Below are positions 26,426 through 36,108 of a DNA stretch of 64,000 nucleotides, piece by piece. A program made the position numbers and the translations under genes. This DNA is from Streptomyces sp. CB02414 (GTDB lineage Bacteria; Actinomycetota; Actinomycetes; Streptomycetales; Streptomycetaceae): NCBI RefSeq assembly GCF_001905385.1, contig NZ_LIPF01000014.1, positions 1 through 64,000 on the forward strand. The letters are read 5' to 3'. The notes below the pieces were generated by a model. It ran no database searches, was not told where the DNA came from, and worked only from the letters and a program-made list of their open reading frames with translations. Numbering within the stretch: the first letter of the stretch is position 1; the number at the start of each line of letters is the position of its first letter.

Positions 26426-27259
26426 TCAGCCGACGGCGGGACCGGTGACGGCCCGGCCCTCGCGGTCGTAGGGCCAGACGTTGGTCCGGCAGCCGTGCAG
26501 GCCCTTGATCTGCTGCATCATCACCGGGGCGGGACGCCCCGCCCCGGGGCAGCCCTCGTGGCCGTGGCCGAGGAAGTGCCCGACCTCGTGGTTGATGATC
26601 AGCGCGCGATACGACGTCACGTCGTCCGCGTAGTACTGCGTCGCCAGCAGCCACCGCTTGAGGTTGACCATGACGTCCTGACCGACGTTGCAGTTGACCT
26701 CGCCGCCGGTGTCCAGACCGTACTGGCCGCATATGTCGTCCACGGTCCCCGCCGTGGCCAGCCGCACCCGGAAGTCGGACGTGCCGCCGGACACCCGACG
26801 GAACCCGGTCCGCCCGTCGGCCGTCCAGCCACGCTCGTCGGCGAGGATCCGCTCCACCTCGGCCGCCACCTCCGGCGCCGCGATCCCGATGCCGTCCTCG
26901 ACCTGCACGACGTAGGTGAGCGTCCGTCCGCTCCCGCCGACCCGGTCACCGCCGCCCTGGGCGGTGACGAACGTCCCGGGGCCCGACGACGGGATGGATC
27001 CGGCCTCCACGGAGCCCTCCTCCGTTTCTTCCTCCGTCTCGGCGGCCTCTGGCGCGGACGGCCCGGCCGCGTCCGCGCGGCCGTCGGAGGACGCGGACCG
27101 TTCCCCGAGGAACAGGCCGCCGGCGAGCAGCAGCACGACACCGGTCACGAGCCCCGCCCACAGGAGCGGCGGCCCGCCGCCCGGCCTGCGACGGGCCCGG
27201 CTTCCGCGGCGGCGGGACGCGCCGGAGGGCGCGGAGGGGTTCGATCGGTGCGCGTTCAT
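26426..27259 (-). CDS. DUF3152 metalloprotease-like membrane-anchored protein
   Basis: A 277-residue protein with an Arg-rich cytoplasmic start, one transmembrane helix (about 34-56), an acidic linker (ETEEETEEGSVE) and a C-terminal DUF3152 domain. The domain carries a metzincin-like zinc site, HEVGHFLGHGHEGC (HExxHxxxxxH plus Cys), and NCNVGQDVMVNLKRW. It probably acts outside the membrane as a zinc hydrolase. The start is uncertain (27259 or 27295; neither has a ribosome site). It is divergent from the response regulator at 27373. Confidence 0.85.
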   Translation of the reverse strand: MNAHRSNPSAPSGASRRRGSRARRRPGGGPPLLWAGLVTGVVLLLAGGLFLGERSASSDGRADAAGPSAPEAAETEEETEEGSVEAGSIPSSGPGTFVTAQGGGDRVGGSGRTLTYVVQVEDGIGIAAPEVAAEVERILADERGWTADGRTGFRRVSGGTSDFRVRLATAGTVDDICGQYGLDTGGEVNCNVGQDVMVNLKRWLLATQYYADDVTSYRALIINHEVGHFLGHGHEGCPGAGRPAPVMMQQIKGLHGCRTNVWPYDREGRAVTGPAVG

Positions 27260-27372
27260 GATCACGAAGCGTGCCGGGGCCGTGTGATCGCCCATGGACG
27301 GCTTGTGGACCGCTGTGTAACAGCCGTGACCCGCACGCGGGCGTTCGCACGTACATCCGCATACTGAGACCC

Positions 27373-28062
27373 ATGCCGAGGGTCCTGATCATCGAAGACG
27401 ACCGCGCCGTCCGGGAGGGCGTGCGCCTGGCCCTGCGCCGCCAGGGACACGAGGTCGCCGCCGCGGCGACGGGCGAGGAGGGGCTGGAGCAGCTGCGGGC
27501 GTTCCGGCCCGACGCCGTCGTCCTCGACCTGATGCTGCCCGGCATGCCCGGTCTGGAGGTGTGCCGCCGCATCCGCGCGCACGACCAGGTGCCGATCATC
27601 ATGGCCACCGCCCGCGGCGACGACACGGACATCGTGGTCGGACTGGAGTCCGGAGCCGACGACTACGTGGTCAAGCCGGTCCGCGCCCGCGTACTGGACG
27701 CACGCATCCGCGCGGTGCTGCGCCGGGTGGGCGGCGCCGCGGACGACCACGGCACCGCCCGCGTCGAACACCACGGCGACCTGGTCATCGACCGGGCCGG
27801 CCTCACCGTCACCCACCAGGGACGGCCGGTCGCCCTCGGCCCCTCCGAACTCCGGCTGCTGCTGACCCTGTCCGCCTCCGCCGGGCAGGTCTTCAGCCGC
27901 CAGCAGCTCCTGGAAGCCGTCTGGGAGCACAGCTACCACGGCGACGCGCGACTGGTGGACGCCTGCGTCAAACGCCTGCGGTCCAAGATCGGCGAACCCG
28001 CCGGCAGTCCCCGCTACGTCCACACCGTGCGCGGCTTCGGCTACCGCTTCGGGGCCCGATGA
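27373..28062 (+). CDS. AfsQ1/CseB-like OmpR-family response regulator
   Basis: A 229-residue regulator. The receiver has phospho-acceptor Asp52 (VVLDLMLPGMPG) and the block VVGLESGADDYVVKPV...LDARIRAVLRR, which closely resembles Streptomyces AfsQ1 (acidic Lys-Pro-Val variant). A winged-helix output domain ends in VHTVRGFGYRFGAR. It is coupled by ATGA to the kinase at 28059, which is itself coupled to a lipoprotein gene. No sigma factor is beside it, unlike afsQ or cse loci, so it is a paralogous system. Confidence 0.92.
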   Translation: MPRVLIIEDDRAVREGVRLALRRQGHEVAAAATGEEGLEQLRAFRPDAVVLDLMLPGMPGLEVCRRIRAHDQVPIIMATARGDDTDIVVGLESGADDYVVKPVRARVLDARIRAVLRRVGGAADDHGTARVEHHGDLVIDRAGLTVTHQGRPVALGPSELRLLLTLSASAGQVFSRQQLLEAVWEHSYHGDARLVDACVKRLRSKIGEPAGSPRYVHTVRGFGYRFGAR

Positions 28063-29570
28063 GAATGCCTCGCGTGCCGCGCGCGCTGAACGGGCTGCGC
28101 GTGCGGCTGGTCGTGGCCTTCACCCTCGTCGCCGTCGTCGCCACCGTGACCACGGGCGCCCTGACCTTCCGCGAGGCGCGCACCGGGGTCCTCCAGCAGA
28201 GCCAGGACACGGTGATCGAGGACTTCCGGCACCGCGTCAACACCCTGGTCCCCAACTACCGCTTCCCGCCCGACGAGTCCGACCTCCAGGTGTTCGCCGC
28301 CGACGTGTCGCGCGGCGGCCGGTCCCAGAACTGGCGGGTGCTGGTCGCCTACGGGCAGGCGAGCGCGACGTCCGAGACCGGCGACGCGTTCCGCGAACTG
28401 TCGCCGGAGATGCGCGAGTCCGTGCGCACCCGCCGGGCCACGGTGTTCCAGCGCGTGACGCGGGACGGCCACTCCGCACTGGTCGTCGGGATGCCCGTCA
28501 CCTTCGCCGGCGACTACAGCACCGAACGGCCCGCCTCGGGGCTCGAGGTCTACCTCACCGTGCCGCAGCGCGAGGAGCAGGGTTACGTCGACGCGCTGGT
28601 CTCCGCCATCGAACGCGCCACCGTGCCCGCCCTGGCCCTGGCCGTCCTGATCGCGCTCCTGGCCGCGCGCGGTGTGCTGCGCCCCGTGCGTGCCCTGCGG
28701 CGGGCCACCCGAAGCATCGCCGAGGGCCGCCTCGACACGCGGCTCGCGGTCCAGGGCTCCGACGAACTCGCCGATCTGTCCCGCACCTTCAACGAGACGG
28801 CGGCCGCGCTGGAGGGTTCGGTGGCGGAACTGCGGCGCATGGAGGCCGGCGCGCGCCGTTTCGCCGCGGACGTCTCCCACGAGCTGCGCACCCCGCTGGC
28901 GGCGATGTCGGCGGTCACGGACGTACTGGACGAGGACGCGGCCGGCCTGGACGAGGACACCGCGACGGCCGTGCGCCTCATCAGCGAGGAGACCACGAAG
29001 CTGGCCGGCCTGGTGGACGACCTGATGGAGATCTCCCGGTTCGACGCGGGTGCCGCGGCCCTGCACCTGGACGACATCGACCTCGCCGAGTCCGTTCGGC
29101 GCACGCTCGCCGCCCGCGGCTGGCCGGACACCGTACAAACCAGCCTGCCCGGACCGGGCGAGCTGCGCGGCCGGGTCGACCCGCGCCGACTCGACGTCGT
29201 CGTCGCCAACCTCGTCGCCAACGCGCTGCGCCACGGCGCCCCGCCCGTCCGCCTGCGCCTGCGCGAGGAGCACGACCCCCGGACGGGCAGGCAGGCGGTC
29301 ATCGAGGTCCACGACGGCGGGGACGGCATCCCCGAAGACGTCCTGCCGCAGGTCTTCGACCGCTTCTACAAGTCGGACAGCGCCCGCGTCCGGAGCGAGG
29401 GCAGCGGCCTCGGACTGGCCATCACCACGGAGAACGTGCGCCTGCACGGCGGCACCGTCCGCGCGGCCAACCACCCGGACGGCGGCGCCGTCTTCACGGT
29501 CGTCCTCCCGCTGCGGCCGGAGGGCGCCGGGGACCGTACGACGCACACGGACGAGGAGGACCGGCCATGA
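28059..29570 (+). CDS. AfsQ2/CseC-like sensor histidine kinase
   Basis: A 503-residue membrane kinase with TM1 (about 17-38), an extracytoplasmic sensor (about 40-185) and TM2 (about 190-210). HAMP and the H-box follow, with His274 (RFAADVSHELRTPLAAM). The HATPase domain has VVANLVANALRHG, HDGGDGIPEDV and GSGLGLAIT. ATGA overlaps join it to the regulator upstream and the GerMN lipoprotein downstream. The lipoprotein probably modulates the sensor outside the membrane. Confidence 0.92.
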   Translation: MRMPRVPRALNGLRVRLVVAFTLVAVVATVTTGALTFREARTGVLQQSQDTVIEDFRHRVNTLVPNYRFPPDESDLQVFAADVSRGGRSQNWRVLVAYGQASATSETGDAFRELSPEMRESVRTRRATVFQRVTRDGHSALVVGMPVTFAGDYSTERPASGLEVYLTVPQREEQGYVDALVSAIERATVPALALAVLIALLAARGVLRPVRALRRATRSIAEGRLDTRLAVQGSDELADLSRTFNETAAALEGSVAELRRMEAGARRFAADVSHELRTPLAAMSAVTDVLDEDAAGLDEDTATAVRLISEETTKLAGLVDDLMEISRFDAGAAALHLDDIDLAESVRRTLAARGWPDTVQTSLPGPGELRGRVDPRRLDVVVANLVANALRHGAPPVRLRLREEHDPRTGRQAVIEVHDGGDGIPEDVLPQVFDRFYKSDSARVRSEGSGLGLAITTENVRLHGGTVRAANHPDGGAVFTVVLPLRPEGAGDRTTHTDEEDRP

Positions 29571-30172
29571 ACCCCCGACGCAGGCTCGCCCTCACCCTCC
29601 TGTGCGCGGCGCTGCTCCCGCTCTCCGCCTGCGGCATCCCCGCGACCGGCGTGGTGGAGGCGGGGGAGCCCGCGACCGGCGTCCGGGACCCGGCCGGGAC
29701 CCCCGTCCCGACACCGGCACCGTCCGAGGCCGTGCCCGCCGCCGCGGTCCCGCTCTACTTCGTGGCGGACGGCGACCTGGTGGCGGTGACGCGCACGGTG
29801 ACCGGCGCGGCCGACCTCGGCAGCGCCGTACTCATGCTGTTCAAGGGGCCGGACGCCGAGGAGCGGAGGCGGGGGCTGACGACCGAACTGCCGCCGGCCG
29901 CCGAGGCGCCCACCGTCCGCGCCGACGGAGCGGCGGTCGTCGTCCAACTGCCGAAGGGGGCCGGGAGCCTCAGCGAGACGGCCGTCGACCAGCTGGCCTG
30001 CACGGTCGCCGTCGCCCGCCTGCGCCAGGACCCGGCCCTCGGCAGCGCGCAGGTGACCGTGGAACAGCCCGGCGGCCGGCTCGCCGGCCGGTCCAGCGAC
30101 GACTGCCCGGCCGGCATGGCCGACGCGGCCGACAGAACGGAAGGCACCGGCGGAAGCACCCCCGGGGGCTGA
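29567..30172 (+). CDS. GerMN-domain lipoprotein, accessory to the two-component system
   Basis: A 201-residue lipoprotein (lipid Cys near residue 22 in LLPLSACGIP) with a GerMN/LpqB-like domain (about 60-165: VPLYFVADGDLVAVTR, VLMLFKGPDAEERRRGLTTELP, QLACTVA). Coupled by ATGA to the kinase. In the mtrAB-lpqB and cse systems, a lipoprotein of this position tunes kinase activity; I infer the same here. Confidence 0.82.
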   Translation: MNPRRRLALTLLCAALLPLSACGIPATGVVEAGEPATGVRDPAGTPVPTPAPSEAVPAAAVPLYFVADGDLVAVTRTVTGAADLGSAVLMLFKGPDAEERRRGLTTELPPAAEAPTVRADGAAVVVQLPKGAGSLSETAVDQLACTVAVARLRQDPALGSAQVTVEQPGGRLAGRSSDDCPAGMADAADRTEGTGGSTPGG

Positions 30173-30284
30173 CCGCACGCCCGAGCGCGCTCACAGGCAA
30201 CCCGAAAGAACTCGTTCCCCTCCTCCTCCAACGAGGGCCGTCCGCACCGGCGGAGCCCCGGCCCGAGGCATTGAGGAGCGATTC

Positions 30285-33083
30285 TTGATACGTGCTCGAA
30301 GGACATGGGCCGCCGCGGCTGCGGCCCTGACCCTGCTGGGAGTGGCGCCCGCCGCCGCCCACGCCGCACCCCGACCGCCAGGCACCGCCGCCGCCCCCGC
30401 GACCCCGGCCGGCACCGCGGACCTCCCGCCCGGCTGGCGGGTCACCGGCACCGGTGACGAGAGAGCCCTCCAGTGGCGCTCCCCGAGGAACGTCCCGCAC
30501 GGCGACGCCCGGGTGGAGTTCCACGCCGACGGCCGCCTGCTCGGCGTACCGGAACCGGACGACGACGGCCGCACCTTCCGCTTACCCCTGCACGACACCG
30601 AACCGGCCGCCCTCGACGGGCTCACGGACCTCCGGGTCCTGGCCGCCGGCCGCCGCCTCGACGAGGAACCCGGCGCCCCGGCCCGCGAGCGCCGCCCCTC
30701 CCAGGCGCCCCCGGCGAAACTCCCGCCCCCGCTCCCCGCCGGCAGCGTCGACCCGGGCAGGCCCGGCCGGTTCGCCACGACGACCGGCGAGTACACGCTC
30801 GACCCCGTACGGCTGCCCGGCCTTTCCGCGCCGGTCGAGATGCGCGGCCTCGTCGTCGCGCCGAAGGGGGCGGCCGGCAAGCGCCCGCTCGCCCTGTTCC
30901 TGCACGGCCGCCACGGCACCTGCTACGTCCCCGGCCAGGGCGAGGAGGCCGTCACGATCGACTGGCCCTGCGCCGACGGCGCCCGGCCCATCCCCAGTCA
31001 CCGCGGCTACCTCCAGGACCAGAAGCTGCTCGCCTCCCAGGGCTACGTGACCGTCTCGGTCTCCGCCAACGGCATCAACGGCCAGGACGGCGACCTCGAC
31101 GACGGCGGCGCCCAGGCCCGTTCCTCCCTGGTGCGCTCGCACCTGGCCCGCTGGGCCGACTGGGCCGCCCACTCCGCCACGGCACCCGGACCCGTGCGCC
31201 GGGGTCCGAAGGCCGACCTGTCCCGCGTCCTGCTCGTCGGGCACTCGCGCGGCGGCGAAGGCGTCGACCGGGCCGCCATGGACAGCCTCTACCCGCCACC
31301 CCCGAGCCAGGACGGCAGCCCCGGCCGCTCCCGCTGGAACATCCGCGGCACCGTACTCATCGGCCCCACCGCCTTCGGCCAGAACCCCGTCCCCGACGTG
31401 CCGTCACTGACGATCCTGCCGGGCTGCGACGGTGACGTCGCCGACCTCCAGGGGCAGCTCTACGTCGACGGCACGCGTGGCGTGAGCCGGGGCCGGGCGC
31501 TGCACAGCGCGGTCCACATCACGGGCGCGAACCACAACTACTTCAACAGCGAGTGGACGCCCGGCCAGGCCGAGGCGCCCGCCTCCGACGACTTCTGGGA
31601 CGACCCCGAGGGTCCCGACCCGGTCTGCTCGGTGGGCAGCCCCACCCGCCTCACCGCCGAGCAGCAGCACCGGGCAGGCGCCACCTACATCGCCGCCGCA
31701 GCACGGCTGTTCGTCGCCGGTGACGACCGGGTGCGCGAGCTGATCGACGGCACCGGCCGCCGGGCCCCCTCGGCCGACCCGGCACGGGCGCTGACCCACG
31801 CGGTCGGCGCCGGCCGCGGCGCCGGACTCCTGCCGGACGACGGGGTGGAGGTGACCGGTGGACGCCTGTGCTCCGCGGTCGACCCCGACCCGGCCGCGGC
31901 CTGCCTCGGCGAGGACGCCCGCGGCTCCTCGCCCCACTTCGCGTACTGGCAGCCGGAACGCGAGGTCGGCCGCGGCGCCGTCGCCCTCGACTGGGCCGCA
32001 CCGGGCACCCCGGCCCGGATCCGCCCCAGGACGCCCGTCTCCCTCAAGGGCGCCGAAAGCCTCGCCCTGCGCGTCATCGTGCCGCCGGGCAGCACCGGCA
32101 CCCGGCTCGACGTGTCCGTCACCGACACCGACGGCCGGCGCGCCACCCTCGGCGGCGTCCGCGCCGACGGACTGCCGGGCAGCGACCGCACGGCCTCCTA
32201 CTGGGCGCAGGAACTGCGGGTACCGCTCACCGCCGCCACCCGCAACGGCATCGACCTGCGCCGGATCGCCTCGCTGGAACTGACGCCGCGTTCGTCCTCG
32301 GGCCAGGCCTGGCTGATGGACGCCCACGCCTGGCAGCCCGGCACCCCCCGGGTGCGGCCGGCCCCGCTGGCCCGGGTCGACGTCGGCCGGACGACGGTGA
32401 AGGAGGGCGACGACGGGGAGCGCACCTACCGCGTCCCGGTGCGCGTATCCGGCAAGGGCGGCGGCACGGTCCACACGTACGTCACCGATCCGGCGACCGG
32501 AGAGACCGAGCACCGGCTGGTGAACGTCCGTCCCGGCGGCTCCGGCATCGACGTGACGGTGAAGGTGGCGGGCAACAAGCGGTACGCCTGGGACACCTCG
32601 CACGACCTGCTGGTGAAGGCGGTCCGCGGATCGGTCGTCGGCTCCTACGCGGGCGGTGTCACCGTCGAGAACGACGACCCGATGCCGGAGATCACCGTCA
32701 GTCCCGTCGCCGACGCGGTCACCGAGGGACAGCCGCTGCGCTGGCGCGTCTCGCTGTCCGAGCCCGCCGACGTCCTCCTCGGCACCGTGCTGCTGCCGGT
32801 GCCGGACGACACCCGTCCCGAACTGTCCACCAAGGACGTCGACCCGGACTGGCTGCTGGAGCACGCGTGGGAGGTCCCCGACGGCGAGGTCCCGCTGTCC
32901 CGGCTGGAGTACTTCTCGCTGTGGGCGATGGTCCCGCCGGGGGAGACCGACGCCGAGGTGACGGTGCCCACCATCCGCGACGAGGTCACCGAACCCGCCG
33001 AGCACATCGGGTGGCAGCCCACCGACGACGAAGGTGAGCCGCAGGGACCGGTGCTGAGCGGTACGGTCCTCGACGCGTCGTAG
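30285..33083 (+). CDS. Large secreted alpha/beta-hydrolase with C-terminal Calx-beta-like domains
   Basis: A 932-residue exported protein. The start is a TTG at 30285, set by GAGGAG 7 bp upstream, and gives a signal peptide (AAAAAALTLLGVAPAAAHA). The hydrolase domain (about 150-480) has LALFLHGRHGTCYV (oxyanion region), nucleophile Ser321 in GHSRGGEG and a candidate His in GANHNYFNSEW. The C-terminal half has beta domains resembling Calx-beta modules (TVENDDPMPEITV, VTEGQPLRWRVSLSEPA). The exact substrate is unknown; polyester, lipid or glycan esters are possible. Confidence 0.82.
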   Translation: MIRARRTWAAAAAALTLLGVAPAAAHAAPRPPGTAAAPATPAGTADLPPGWRVTGTGDERALQWRSPRNVPHGDARVEFHADGRLLGVPEPDDDGRTFRLPLHDTEPAALDGLTDLRVLAAGRRLDEEPGAPARERRPSQAPPAKLPPPLPAGSVDPGRPGRFATTTGEYTLDPVRLPGLSAPVEMRGLVVAPKGAAGKRPLALFLHGRHGTCYVPGQGEEAVTIDWPCADGARPIPSHRGYLQDQKLLASQGYVTVSVSANGINGQDGDLDDGGAQARSSLVRSHLARWADWAAHSATAPGPVRRGPKADLSRVLLVGHSRGGEGVDRAAMDSLYPPPPSQDGSPGRSRWNIRGTVLIGPTAFGQNPVPDVPSLTILPGCDGDVADLQGQLYVDGTRGVSRGRALHSAVHITGANHNYFNSEWTPGQAEAPASDDFWDDPEGPDPVCSVGSPTRLTAEQQHRAGATYIAAAARLFVAGDDRVRELIDGTGRRAPSADPARALTHAVGAGRGAGLLPDDGVEVTGGRLCSAVDPDPAAACLGEDARGSSPHFAYWQPEREVGRGAVALDWAAPGTPARIRPRTPVSLKGAESLALRVIVPPGSTGTRLDVSVTDTDGRRATLGGVRADGLPGSDRTASYWAQELRVPLTAATRNGIDLRRIASLELTPRSSSGQAWLMDAHAWQPGTPRVRPAPLARVDVGRTTVKEGDDGERTYRVPVRVSGKGGGTVHTYVTDPATGETEHRLVNVRPGGSGIDVTVKVAGNKRYAWDTSHDLLVKAVRGSVVGSYAGGVTVENDDPMPEITVSPVADAVTEGQPLRWRVSLSEPADVLLGTVLLPVPDDTRPELSTKDVDPDWLLEHAWEVPDGEVPLSRLEYFSLWAMVPPGETDAEVTVPTIRDEVTEPAEHIGWQPTDDEGEPQGPVLSGTVLDAS

Positions 33084-33100
33084 AAGACCCGGACCGGCCC

Positions 33101-33140
33101 CGCACGCGGTTCCGGACCCTCCCGTCCGGAGCCGCGTGCG
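33101..33140 (+). terminator. Terminator hairpin after the secreted hydrolase
   Basis: A 16-bp stem (33101-33116 with 33125-33140) encloses an 8-base loop; only one pair is a G-T wobble. It lies 18 bp after the stop of the 932-residue hydrolase. Confidence 0.65.
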
Positions 33141-33190
33141 CGTGGCGCAGCTCACGTGTGAGGGCACCGCCGAGCGCGCACGATGACGCC

Positions 33191-34360
33191 ATGCCCGATG
33201 ACACCACCCTCACCGACCACGACACGGCAGCCCTCCGGGGTGTGCGGATCGCCGACTTCTCCCGCGTCCTCGCCGGACCGTACGCGACGATGCTCCTCGC
33301 CGACCTGGGCGCCGACGTCGTCAAGGTGGAACGGCCCGGCACCGGCGACGACACCCGCGCCTGGCGCCCGCCCGCCGACGCCTCCGGCACCTCCACCTAC
33401 TTCCTGGGCGTCAACCGCAACAAACGGTCCGTCACCCTCGACCTCGCCACCGACGAGGGACGCGACCGGGCCCGCGAACTGATCGCAGGCGCGGACGTCG
33501 TGGTGGAGAACTTCCGCCCCGGCACCATGGAGAAGCTCGGCCTCGGCCACGAGGAACTGCGCGCCGCCGACCCGCGGCTCGTCTACTGCTCCGTCACCGG
33601 CTTCGGCACCGGAGCCGGCGCCGGGCTGCCCGGCTACGACCTGCTGGTGCAGGCCGTCGGCGGCCTGATGAGCGTCACCGGGGAACCGGACGGCGAACCC
33701 ACCAAGACGGGCGTCGCCCTCGTCGACGTCATCACCGGCCTGCACGCCACCGTCGGCATCCTCGCCGCTCTGCGCCACCGGGAACGCACCGGCGAGGGCC
33801 AGCTCGTCGAGGTCAGCCTGCTCGGCTCGCTGCTGTCGGCGATGGCCAACCAGGCCTCGGGCTACGTCGCCGCGGGCGTCGTACCGGGACGGCTCGGCAA
33901 CGCCCACCCGAGCATCGCCCCGTACGAGACCTTCAACACCGCCGACCGGCCGATCGCCCTCGCCGTCGGCAACGACCGGCAGTTCGCCGCGCTGGCCGCG
34001 CTGCTCGGCGTCCCGGAACTCGCCGACGACGCGAGATTCCGCACCAACCCCGACCGCGTGGCCCACCGTCGTGAACTCCGGTCGCTCCTCCAGGACCGGC
34101 TGCGCACCCGCGGCGCCGACCACTGGGCCGGCGTGCTGCCCGCGGCCGGAGTGCCGGCCGGCCCGGTCAACGCCCTCGACGAAGCCTTCGCCTACGCCGG
34201 ACGGCTGGGCGTCGAGGCCGTCGTGGACGTCGGCGGTGCCCGCCAGGTGGCCCATCCGATCGGTCTCGCCGCCACCCCGGCGCGCTACCGCCTCGCACCA
34301 CCTGAGCTGGGCGAACACACCGCCGAGGTCTTCCCGGGCGACGGGGGCGCGAGCACCTGA
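33191..34360 (+). CDS. CaiB/BaiF family CoA transferase
   Basis: A 389-residue class III CoA transferase. It moves CoA between carboxylic acids via an Asp-CoA thioester. Typical parts are GVRIADFSRVLAGPYATMLLADLGADVVKVERPGTGDD, the GRDRARELIAGADVVVENFRPGTMEKLG block, the catalytic Asp in KTGVALVDVITGLHA and HPSIAPYETF. The ATG at 33191 is chosen from homology; its ribosome site is weak. Substrate unknown. The adjacent ctaD gene (59 bp away) appears functionally unrelated. Confidence 0.9.
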   Translation: MPDDTTLTDHDTAALRGVRIADFSRVLAGPYATMLLADLGADVVKVERPGTGDDTRAWRPPADASGTSTYFLGVNRNKRSVTLDLATDEGRDRARELIAGADVVVENFRPGTMEKLGLGHEELRAADPRLVYCSVTGFGTGAGAGLPGYDLLVQAVGGLMSVTGEPDGEPTKTGVALVDVITGLHATVGILAALRHRERTGEGQLVEVSLLGSLLSAMANQASGYVAAGVVPGRLGNAHPSIAPYETFNTADRPIALAVGNDRQFAALAALLGVPELADDARFRTNPDRVAHRRELRSLLQDRLRTRGADHWAGVLPAAGVPAGPVNALDEAFAYAGRLGVEAVVDVGGARQVAHPIGLAATPARYRLAPPELGEHTAEVFPGDGGAST

Positions 34361-34418
34361 CACCGGCCCCGGCGTGGCCGTACGACTGAGCCGGGGGCGC
34401 CTGGGTACCCTCCGCCGC

Positions 34419-36104
34419 ATGGCGGTGGACGAGAGGACACAACCGCCGCGCCGGACCCCGGCGCGGCAGCGGACCAACCGCACGCTCGGCCGGGCACTCG
34501 CCCGATGGGCGACCACGACCGATCACAAAGTGATCGGCAACCTCTACATGACGACGTCCTTCGGGTTCTTCCTCTTCGGCGGCGTCCTCGCCCTGCTGAT
34601 GCGCAGTGAGCTGGCCCGCCCCGGGCTCCAGTTGCTCAGTACGCACCAGTACAACCAGCTCTTCACCGTCCACGGCACGATCATGATGCTGCTGTTCGCG
34701 ACCCCGCTGTTCGCCGGGTTCGCCAACGCGGTCATGCCGTTGCAGATCGGCGCCCCGGACGTGGCCTTCCCCCGGCTCAACGCGCTCTCGTACTGGCTGT
34801 ACCTGTTCGGCGGCCTGATGGTGGTGGCCGGGTTCCTGACGCCCGGGGGAGCCGCGGCCTTCGGCTGGTTCGCCTACGCGCCGCTGAACAACGAGGTGTT
34901 CAGCCCCGGAGCGGGCGGCGACCTGTGGACCATGGGACTGGTCGTGACCGGCGTGTCCACCACGCTCGGCGCGGTCAACTTCATCACCACCATCCTGTGC
35001 CTGCGCGCCCCCGGCATGACCATGTTCCGGATGCCGATCTTCACCTGGAACGTGCTGTTCACGTCGATCCTGGTGCTGCCGGCCTTCCCCGTCCTCACCG
35101 CCGCGCTGCTCGCGCTGGAGGCCGACCGGAAGTTCGGCGCGCACATCTTCGACGCGGCGAACGGCGGGGCACTGCTGTGGCAGCACCTGTTCTGGTTCTT
35201 CGGCCACCCCGAGGTGTACATCGTCGCGCTGCCGTTCTTCGGCATCGTCTCCGAGATCATCCCGGTGTTCAGCCGCAAACCGATCTTCGGCTACGTCAGC
35301 CTGGTGGGCGCCACCATCGCCATCACCATGCTGTCCGCGGTGGTGTGGGCCCACCACATGTTCGCCACCGGCGCGGTGCTGCTGCCGTTCTTCTCCCTGA
35401 TGTCGTTCCTCATCGCGGTGCCGACGGGAGTGAAGTTCTTCAACTGGATCGGCACGATGATGCACGGCTCGCTGTCCTTCGAGACACCCATGCTGTGGTC
35501 GTTCGGGTTCCTGATGACCTTCCTGCTCGGCGGCATGAGCGGCGTCCTCATCGCCTCGCCGCCCCTGGACTTCCATCTGACGGACTCGTACTTCATCGTC
35601 GCCCACCTGCACTACGTGCTGTTCGGCACGGTCGTCTTCGCGATGTTCGCGGGCTTCTACTTCTGGTGGCCGAAGTTCACCGGCAGACTCCTCGACGAAC
35701 GCCTCGGGAAGATCCACTTCTGGACGCTCTTCGTCGGCTTCCAGACCACCTTCCTCGTCCAGCACTGGCTCGGCCAGCAGGGCATGCCCCGCCGCTACGC
35801 CGACTACCTGGCCGCGGACGGCTTCACCGCGCTGAACACCATCAGCTCCATCGGCGCCTTCCTGCTCGGCCTGTCGACCCTGCCGTTCCTCTACAACGTG
35901 TGGCGCACCCGCCAGTACGGCGCGAAGGTGGAGCACGACGACCCCTGGGGCTTCGGGCGTTCCCTCGAATGGGCCACCTCCTGCCCGCCCCCGCGGCACA
36001 ACTTCACGTCGCTGCCCCGGGTCCGCTCCGAGTCCCCGGCCTTCGACCTGCACCACCCGGCCATCACCCGACGCGACCAGCGGCACGAGCAGAGGAAGCA
36101 GTAG
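34419..36104 (+). CDS. ctaD: Cytochrome c oxidase subunit I (aa3), accessory copy
   Basis: A 561-residue, 12-helix catalytic subunit of a haem-copper oxidase. Haem/Cu ligands are visible: low-spin haem His in FTVHGTIMM, the CuB His-Tyr pair in WFFGHPEVYIVALP, the His pair in VVWAHHMF, and haem a3/a His in VAHLHYVLFG. The K-channel Lys lies in VPTGVKFFNW. ctaF follows by 4 bp. No ctaC or ctaE lies nearby, so this looks like a second, incomplete oxidase locus relying on subunits encoded elsewhere. Confidence 0.94.
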   Translation: MAVDERTQPPRRTPARQRTNRTLGRALARWATTTDHKVIGNLYMTTSFGFFLFGGVLALLMRSELARPGLQLLSTHQYNQLFTVHGTIMMLLFATPLFAGFANAVMPLQIGAPDVAFPRLNALSYWLYLFGGLMVVAGFLTPGGAAAFGWFAYAPLNNEVFSPGAGGDLWTMGLVVTGVSTTLGAVNFITTILCLRAPGMTMFRMPIFTWNVLFTSILVLPAFPVLTAALLALEADRKFGAHIFDAANGGALLWQHLFWFFGHPEVYIVALPFFGIVSEIIPVFSRKPIFGYVSLVGATIAITMLSAVVWAHHMFATGAVLLPFFSLMSFLIAVPTGVKFFNWIGTMMHGSLSFETPMLWSFGFLMTFLLGGMSGVLIASPPLDFHLTDSYFIVAHLHYVLFGTVVFAMFAGFYFWWPKFTGRLLDERLGKIHFWTLFVGFQTTFLVQHWLGQQGMPRRYADYLAADGFTALNTISSIGAFLLGLSTLPFLYNVWRTRQYGAKVEHDDPWGFGRSLEWATSCPPPRHNFTSLPRVRSESPAFDLHHPAITRRDQRHEQRKQ

Positions 36105-36108
36105 CAGA

